Assembly (NCBI GenBank): GCA_004194705.1
Contig: SADC01001293.1
Span: forward strand, 587,360-651,359
Reading direction: 5' to 3'
DNA length: 64,000 nucleotides
Source: Ditylenchus dipsaci
Lineage: Eukaryota; Nematoda; Chromadorea; Rhabditida; Anguinidae
The notes beneath the pieces are model-generated. The model saw only the letters and a program-made list of their open reading frames with translations, did not search any database and was not told the origin of the DNA. Of this stretch, positions 22,601-31,600 are shown in pieces; the stretch's first letter is position 1, and each line of letters opens with the position of its first letter. The translations under genes were made by a program, and so were the position numbers.

Positions 22601-25600
22601 CAAACCAAGTAGTCGACCACTTGGATCAAAATTTTTTTTTACGTTTTCGGGTTCCAAAACAATTTTTCTGCACTAATTCGAGCATGCTGAAGATGGTTTG
22701 ACAGTGGTAAAATTACATTTTATCGAGAAATTTTTTAGTTATTGCTAACGATTGATTTTGATAAATCAAGAATTAGCAATAACTAAAAATTTTTTTGATA
22801 AAATGTAATTTTGCCACTGTCAAACCATCTTCAGCATGCTCGAATTAGTGCAGAAAAATTGTTTTGGAACCCCAAAACGTAAAAAAATTTTTGATCTAAG
22901 TGGTCGATTACCTGGTTGTCTACCACCTGGTATAAAATGTATAAAATGGGGAGGGCTTGCTGGGGAGAGGTTGCCGTCACCGAGGTTACTGGTTCGAGCC
23001 CCACTAAGTGTAAATCTTATTTTTTACTTCCATTTTTAGGCCATCCAGATGGACACCCACCTGACCAGGAGGTACCTACCCAGGAATTGGGGTTAGGGTG
23101 TGAGTTAGGGGTTAGGGTGGGATTGGGGTTAGGGAGGATGGGAATTCATTATTAATACTTATTTTGTTCGATCATGTATTTGTACCCTGATTACTGGGCC
23201 AAAAAATGACTTAAATCGATTTTTCATGTAAAATTTATTTTATGGAAAATTTTCCATTTTCAAGTGGAAAACTGGAAATTTTCCAATGGAAAATGGAAAA
23301 TATTTTAGTGAGACAGAAAAATTTTCTGAGAAAATTGGAAAATTTCCACTTTCCATTTTCCATTTTCCATTTCCATTTTTCGTTTAGTGAGACACAAACT
23401 TTCCATTTTCCATTTTCCAATTTTCCATGGAAAATTTTCCAATCTTTAATTAGTGAGATAGGCCCCAGGTAAACTCGCGGCAGCTAAGAAAACGCAAAAA
23501 ACAGATTTGCGAAATGTTCGCTCTAGGCTGAGATATAAGGTCCGTAGGGTGGGGACTTATTAGAGGGTGGGGAGTTATTAGAGGGTAGGGAGTTAATACA
23601 GTAAATACGGTAACTTATTTCATTTTAAATTTTCACCCAAAAATCTTGAGATGGACCAAAAAATTTTCTGATTTTTTGTGGTTTGAAAAATAACTCCACA
23701 TGTGGAGCTATTCGAGGAAATACGGTATGTAGAGAAGGTCATTAATTGTAAAAGTTCATCAGTTGAACTTTATAAATATTGATTGATTTATTGGTGCGAA
23801 AAAGATCTTTTTTGGTGCAAATTTACTTTTTTTGCGCAAATTTTGGGCTGTACCGAAAAAGGTAAAAAAATATTTGGTAAAAGGCAAATTTGGTAAAAAA
23901 ACTTTTTGGTAAAGGCACATTCGGTAAAATTTCTTTTGGTAAAGGCACATTTGGTAAAATTTCTTTTGGTAAAGGCATATTTGATAAAATTTATTTTATT
24001 AAGGCAATTTGTAGTTGTTTTTGTGTCAAAGACCTTCTCAGTCCAACTTTTTCTTCTCTTTCCATTTCTTTCTCCTGGTTTCTATAAGTCAAAACTCCCA
24101 TTAACATACTCCCCCATTAACATACGCTGGCTAAGATCTATTTGGTCTGATCATAGTGATTTCCTTATTAACATACTGTCCCATTAACATACACCTATCA
24201 TTAACATACGGCTAGTCCCGGTCCCAAGGGTGTATGTTAATGGGAGTTTTGACTGTAGTATCCTCCCAGTAAAATTTTCTTAATTATACTCATAGGGGTT
24301 ATAGTCTTGGTAGTTATACCATTAGTGGTCTTCATCAGCTCTCAGTGCCCAGGTGGCCCAATCCTGATGTAAATGCGCTGGCACCCATATCGAAAAACTA
24401 AACCAAACCCAAACCTGAAAAATAAAAATTTCTTAAAAAAAATGACCCATTTTTTAATTTGAAATTATGTGGGGAATTAGGTTTGTTAGGACCAAAATCA
24501 ATATTTCACACACGCAAACCCCAAAACGTGCGGTGGTTACCTCCTGGTCAGGTGGATGTCCACCTGGATGGCCTACAAAATTAAAATTTAATGAGTACGA
24601 AAAATAAAACATTTTTTCTAACTTAAAATTGTGCGAGGAATTGGGTTCGTTAAGTCCAAAAGTGCGATTTTACCTACTCAACCCCGACCCTGGGGTGGCT
24701 ACTACCTGGACAGTTTGATATCAAGGTAACTTTAGGGTAGGGCATATTCACCCAAATGACATGAAAAGTCAAACGCTTGCTTTTTATATCTTTCATTATG
24801 GTAAAAAAAGTATGCGCTCAGGTGGATTCGAACCAGCGACCTAAATCAACCCTTAGAATTACTAACAACCCCATCATGCAGTGTGACCAAACCAAGTGGT
24901 CGTCCACTTAAATCAAAAATTCTTTTTTCACGTTTTCGGGTTCCAAAACAAATTTTATGCACTAATTCGAGCATCCTGAAGATGGTTTGACAGTGGTAAA
25001 ATCACGTTTTACCGAGAAATTTTTGAGTTATTAATAACGATTGATTTCGATAAATCAATAATTAGCAATAACTTAAAAATTTCTTGGTAAAACGTGATTT
25101 TACCACTGTCAAACCATCTTCAGTATACTCGATGCTATTGATATGTTCTTGGGAACAAAGCGACCAATAAAACCAGGCATATCTGTGCAAAACTAGGCAA
25201 ATTTGAAAAAAACGTGGCACTTTTTCACTAAAACGTGGCACTTTTTCTCCAGAACGTGGCATATTTCCGTTTTATTTTTTCCTGAAAAATAGTCATGACT
25301 CATGAACCAGTTTAAGAACCAGTAAGAAACCAGTAAGTTAGAAACCAGTAAGCCCCAGGGTAGGTAGGGTAACCACCTGATACTTCCACTAAATGGGTTT
25401 ACCCTTTAAATCTAAAATTATGGATGTAGCTTAAATTAATTAAAAATTATTCATGTAGTATTTTCGCAAACCCATAGGGTATCCAGGTAGTGTTCAGACA
25501 GTTGTACCTAGGTAGAAGTACTCAGGTGTAAGTGTTTAGGGTGGCACCAAATTCATCCACATCAAATTTATACACACACGAGTTCACTACATACTCCGTT

Positions 25601-28600
25601 GCAATGTGGAGTGTGCTGGTCTTGACCAGCAAACCAAGTGTTCGTTCACTTGGAGCAATTTTTTTACCTTTTCGGGTTCCAAACCTGTTTTTCGGACTAA
25701 CTCGGGCATGCTTAGGATGGTTTGATAGTGGTAAAATGACGTTATGTAAGGTAATTTTGAGTATTGGGAAATAACTGATTTTACAAAAACTCAAAAAATA
25801 CCTCACAACCCGGCATTTTACCATTATCAAACCATCTTCAGCATGCCAAGAAAACAGGTTTTGGAACCCGAAAAAGTAAAAAACATGATGCCATAAGCAA
25901 CACTTAAAGGACCATGGTTTTTGGGCGCAGTGGCGTGTGCAAAATTTGAATTGGCGGGGGACACTTCTCTTTCGTCTCGCACTGTACTCCTTGTAGTCGT
26001 TCGAAATGACTCCAAAGAGTACAGTGCGAGACGAAAGAGAAGTGTCCCTCGCCGATTCAAATTTTGCACATGTCGCTGCGCGCAAAAACCATGGTCTTTT
26101 AAGGATGAGTTGTAGCCTTTTGGTCCCTTTTTCCACTTCCTATGAATTTGTCTTAGCACCAGCACGCCTTATCAATCCGTGAACAAAATTTCTTTTTGCA
26201 GTTTGGAGTGCACGCTCGAGCCTGTCTTAAATTACGCTGGCCTGTTAAGCGCATCTGCTAAAGTTAAAAAAGAATTAAGAAAAAGCCACGAGCTGACAAA
26301 ACAATGAAAATTTAAAAAAGGCGCGAATTCGAAAAGTGCACAAAAGGGGACAAACGAATTACGTAATTCGTTTGTCCCCTTTTGTGCATTTTTGCACAAA
26401 AGGGGACAAAGCGATTTTGCTATTCGGAATCCCCGCATCGAGCTAGGAAAATATCTTAACTACCTGAGGGTACACCAATTACCATGTAAGTATCTTAACC
26501 GATGCTGGCAGTAAACACCGAATTTACTAATTAAACAGCTTCGAAATTCCTATTTTGGTTACTTTAGCGTAGCAACAACCTATAATTCAACTTCCCCAAG
26601 AATTGGTTGTTGTATTTTTGTAAGGCATACTGGTAGTTGTACTGAAATGATAGAGCTTAGGTAGTGGAACCTGGGTGGTGGTACTTCTAGTACTATCTCG
26701 GCAGTGATACTCACCTAGTAACATCCAGTTATCAAGTATCCAGGTGGCGTTACCTAGTTGGTTAGGGTACAGAAGACGCTCTCTATAACGACTCTCTGAG
26801 ATCGACTAAACCGAGTCGTTATAGAGAGCGTCGTTATAAACAACGTCGTTTTGATGTAAATGAGGTGGTTCGCGACCAAATAGCTGTTTTTTCCGGGTCG
26901 TTATTTTCCGGGGATCGTCGTTTTTGCGGGGGGGTTTACGCATAACCCTCTCCACTGGGACACGAAAATTCCAAGCCGAAAATTCACTCAGACCTGTACC
27001 CAATAGCCGAGGGAGGGTTTAGAAGAATAAGGATTCGAGTGAGGGTATGGATTTTGAGTAATTCCTCACTCTCCAAACCCTCGTTCTGACTCTTCAATCT
27101 CATAACAAAAAAAATTCTAATTTTTTCACAAATCACCGTATTTTCTCTATTATAGACCCGTCTCTAATTATAGACCCTCGACTTTGAGGGTCTGTATCTC
27201 GGCGCAGAGTAAGCATTCTACAAATATCTTCTTTGTGTTTTCTTAGCTCCCACGAGCTCTGCCGCTCCTGCTTTTCAGATTTTGGTTGAGCACCCGAAAA
27301 TCTCGCGATCAACCTCGAAATTTTCCGATTTTCGGAGGGTTGAAAAATTATAGACCCGGGTCTATAATTAGAGAAAATTCTGTATGCTTAATTTTAACGG
27401 TTTGATTATTGTTTCTCTATGAATATGAATTATGAAACTCTTATCATTTTGCTTTCTCGTTGTGCTTCTGCAGCTCAGAAATTACCGGACCAGCTTAGAT
27501 GGTGTTTAAATCACCTGGAGAGTTTTTAATCCACCTGGATTGCACACAAATCACCTTGAGGGTACCCAATTATACCCTATAGGGTGCTAAAATCATCTGG
27601 AGGCAATTTAAAGCATCCAAAAGATATCCAATCTACCTCCAGGTCATTCAAAGCTACTGAAGGGTACTTAACCCACCCATATACAATTCAATTCGACCCT
27701 TCGTCCCCAATCCGTACCTTTCAAATAGGGACGACAAATTGCCCGTCTCCGCCAGAAGGTACCCAATCCACTTGGTGAGTACTCCGATCCCCTAGAGTTT
27801 GCATAACCACCCTAATCACCTAGAGGGCATGTTTCTGAATCCAGAAAGTCGTAATTAATCCACTTTAACCACCTGAGAGGCATCTAATCTACTTGGATCG
27901 TACTTAATCCCACCCGATTGACCTAGTGAGTACTAAATTTACTTGAAATGTACCTAAACCATTATTTTTCTAAATTTTCATTTATTTATTTACAGTAATC
28001 AGAACCTAAATACCAACACCAAGGTAGTCGACCCAAAATTTGGTCACTAAAGCCACGAACTGTAACTAACGGCTGAGGATCGAGGAAAATAAAGTGTGCA
28101 CATTGGAGATGGTGAGTTTCAGCCGGGATTTTGGTAGGGTCACATTTCGTTTCGCGACATTTCATTTTGCGGCTTTTATTGGGTCCGAAAGGTATTTTTT
28201 TAAAAACTATTTTAGTCAAAATTGCTTTTAACGCTTTTAAATCCTTTTCCTTCAACTTCTATGTCTATTTTATGGAAAAATGACTAAAATGCAAGTTTTC
28301 CTAATTTTTTTGGAATTTAGTCATTTTTTCAAGAAATTGATTTTTTTCGAAAAGCCATATCTCAACATTGGGATCTTCAAAAAACATTTTGTAACATAGG
28401 TTTTGTAGCTCTTGAGCTGCGCTACAATATGATGCTAAGGATTTATTTCTATCAGTTAAAATAACGAATACGTAATTGAATACGTACTCGTTACTTTAAC
28501 TGATAAAAATTTAAATAAAATTTCAAAGGTTAAAATAAATCCTCAGCATTATATTGTAGCGCAGCTCAAGAGCTACAAAACCTATGTTACAAAATGTTTT

Positions 28601-31600
28601 TTGAAGATCCCAATGTTGAGATATGGCTTTTCGAAACAAATCAATTTCTTGAAAAAATGACTAAATTCCAAAAACTTAGGAAAACTTGCATTTTAGTCAT
28701 TTTTCCATAAAATAGACATAGAAGTTGAAGGAAAAGGATTTAAAAGCGTTAAAAAAAATTTTGACTAAAATATTTAAAAAAAAATACCTTTCGGATCCAT
28801 TAAAAGCTGCGAAATGAAATGTCGCGAAATAAATGTCGCGAAATGAAATGTGACCCTACCGGGATTTTTGGTGGATCCTTGGGTTCAAACCCGATTTTCT
28901 CTTAATTTTTGCAAGTCATGTCAGCTATCTTTTCGGAACCTTCAAGTTCAAAACTCAGCTCTCTTTTAACCAATACGTATGATACGTATGCACAATATGT
29001 ATGTACCAATACATATGATTGAACTTGCTTTTGAAAATAACCAGGAAGATGGTAGCTAGGAGGAAGATACCCGGGAGGAGGTACCCAAGAGGGGGTAGGC
29101 AGAAGGAGGGTAGCCAAGAGGACGGTATCCAGAAGAGGGTACTCAGGAGCAGTGATGTAAAAATGTAAATTTTGGCACCGGCACCCGTGCCGCACCGGGC
29201 CTGAAGTGCGGCACCGGCACCTAGCTGAACATTTGCACCGGCACCGGTGCCTATCACATTCAGTACCTTGTTTAAGGAAAAATGTTAATTTTTTATCGGG
29301 AATGAGTTTTTCGCTTTACAAAAAGGTTAGCTTATAGAGAAATATGAATTTTATTGAAATTAAGCAGCACACGACGCGTTATGAGTAGTGGTCTAGAACT
29401 TCCTTTACGCCCTATTATTTTTTTTTGACACCTGAGAAGAGTATTTTCAAGTATTACGCTAGCTGGCAGGGTATGGCAAGATCACGAGTGCAAGTTTTTA
29501 TGGCTTCGGGAATAACTAACCCAACTAATATTTTCAGTTCTTTGTTAAATAAGCTCAATTCTTAAATTGTTTTCAATAGCCAAAAGCACTGCCTTTAATT
29601 GACCCTTTCAAAACTGTTTGAATGTATTAGTTCATTTCTTTATCCAATGTGTCTAAAACGGGTTTTTCGGCCTGAAATTTTCCAAATCCAAAAAGTGGCA
29701 TCTGCACTTCATATTTTTACTGAAAATGAAAAAATCCAAATTTTAGTTTAAAATGGGCAGCGGTGACAGCAAAAAAATCGGCACGGGCACCGGTGACCGT
29801 GCTTTTTCTTTAACGTTTGGCACCGGCACCGGTGCTCGCACCGGTGCTCTTACATCACTGCTCAGGAGGGCGTTAGGCAAGAGGAGGGTAGCCAGGAGGA
29901 GGGTAGCCAGGAGGAAGTTTAGCATGAGTAGGATATCCAGGAGGAAGGTAGCCAGGAGGAGGGTAGCCACAAGGTGGAAGGGGTACCCAGGAGGGGTTAG
30001 GCGAGAGGAGGGTAGCCAGGAGTGTGGTATCCAGGAGGGGGTAACCAGTAGGAGGGTAGCCAGGATAAGGGTATCCAGAAAGAAGGTAGTCATGAGAAGG
30101 CTATCCAAGAGGAAAGTAGCCAGGAGAAGGGCAGCCATGAGGACAGTGGCCAGGAGAAGAGTTTCTAGGATGAAGGCACTCAGCAGGAGGTAATCAGGAG
30201 GTGGTAGCCAGAATGGGGAGTACCCATGAATAGGGTATCCAGGAAGAGGGTAGAAGGAGGGTACTCAGGTGAGGCTGTGTGATGGATTAATATTTATGTA
30301 ATTTGTAAAATACAGTAGTAGGGCCGATTGGCGCCTGTTGCCCCAAGCGAGTATATATGAAGCTCTGCATCAACCGCCAATGAACGTAATAACCGAGTGC
30401 CGGATAAAAGTTAACAGGGTCGTAATTTCAGGAATCTGAAATTAAAATTGTTCAGGCAATGCTTCGCGCATCGTTTTGTCTTGAAACTTTGTCCTGCAAT
30501 TCTCTATTGGGGACGGATGAGGGTTTGGAATAGTGAAAATTTGAGTGAGAATTCATGGTTTGTATCCGCTTTTTATTCGGGATAGGTGAGGGTTTCGAGT
30601 GAGGGCGCGTATTTCAGTGAAGGTTTGGAGTGAGGGTTCGGACTCGCCATTGGTACTTGGCTTATGAATTTGAATTTTTACGTAGATATGAGTTTGGAAA
30701 TTCGAGGTTTTTGGATAAATAAGTTTGGAAAGGATATAATTTATACTGTATTTCCTCTGACAGAAGCCCGGGCTTCTATTTTTTGGATCACTGAAAATCG
30801 AAAAAATGTGCATTCAAACTCGAGATTTTCGGGTGCTCAACCAGAATCTTAAAAGTAGAATCGGTAGATCTAGTGGGAATTAAAAAACGCAATAAACAGT
30901 TCTGCAAAATATTGCTTCTGGGCTGAGATACAGATTCACAAAGTCGAGGGGTTATACTACAGGAAATACAATGCTTCAATCAGCCCAAATTAAGAGAATT
31001 TAGTCATTTAATTTATATTCATGTAAGTTTTTTCGACAAAATTTTTCAATTTTTTACCGCTTCACGGTCGAAGACATCAGCCGTAGAGTTTGAGGGATTG
31101 ACCACACCCTATTTAGAAAAGGTTTGTTTTCCGATGATTTTGACATGGCGACATTTGCGCCTGGGCTTGGCGAACACGACAATAGCGAACAGGTTTAGGA
31201 GGACGCAAAATTTGCGGACCGACAAATGCGGATAGTCCTTAGCGGACGAGACTTTAGTTGGCGCGTCATTTTACGGACCGTCAATTGCAGATGGACATTT
31301 GCGGACACAACTTTAGCAGACGCGACATTCACGGAGACGGCTTTGGCGGACGCGACATTTTTATTTTATCTTTTTCAGGTTTCATTTTTTTAGGTCAAAA
31401 AGGCTTTATATTATAATGTTAATTGTAAAAAAAGGTACGCATTTGTCAAAGTCGCGTCCGCAAATGTCAATTCACATTTGTCAGGCCGCAAAGGTGGGGC
31501 CGCTAATGTCGGTCCGCAAAATATAAAGTCCGCCAATGTCCGTCCGCAAAACCATAACCGGAAATGTCACCAATCCATGATTTTGTCTTCGCTTTCGATC

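Larger units (their letters stand above)
22231..23466. repeat. Nested GGGGCCTATCTCACTAATT element
   Basis: The ends are GGGGCCTATCTCACTAATT and AATTAGTGAGATAGGCCCC. Just inside are simple-sequence arms of GGAAAATGGAAAGTGG type punctuated by TCTCACTA, in inverse at 23235-23450. The centre holds the tRNA-like foldback at 22540-23010. Confidence 0.7.
21971..23727. repeat. TACCGTATT element carrying nested inserts
   Basis: The ends are TACCGTATTTCCTCTAACAG and the mirrored GAGGAAATACGGTA. Internal family phrases are CCCACGAGCTCTACCG and GCTCAACCAAAATC. It is split by the element at 22231-23466. Confidence 0.65.

Noticed and set aside
22545..22640. Candidate tRNA gene on the minus strand with a perfect B box
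   Set aside because: No complete cloverleaf (acceptor stem and anticodon arm do not pair); it belongs to a repeat family, so it is treated as a tRNA-like module.
23090..23135. Telomere or chromosome end
   Set aside because: Short, degenerate and internal to a transposon with sequence continuing normally on both sides.
25522..26136. 204-codon minus ORF, longest in the window
   Set aside because: It runs through a tRNA-like foldback and an inverted-repeat MITE; the mirror ORF on the plus strand shows it is palindrome-derived.
29743..30193. Long overlapping ORFs on both strands rich in Arg/Val (plus) or Leu/Thr (minus)
   Set aside because: They are translations of the GGAGGGTAGCC minisatellite and the CACCGG repeat; no real gene.
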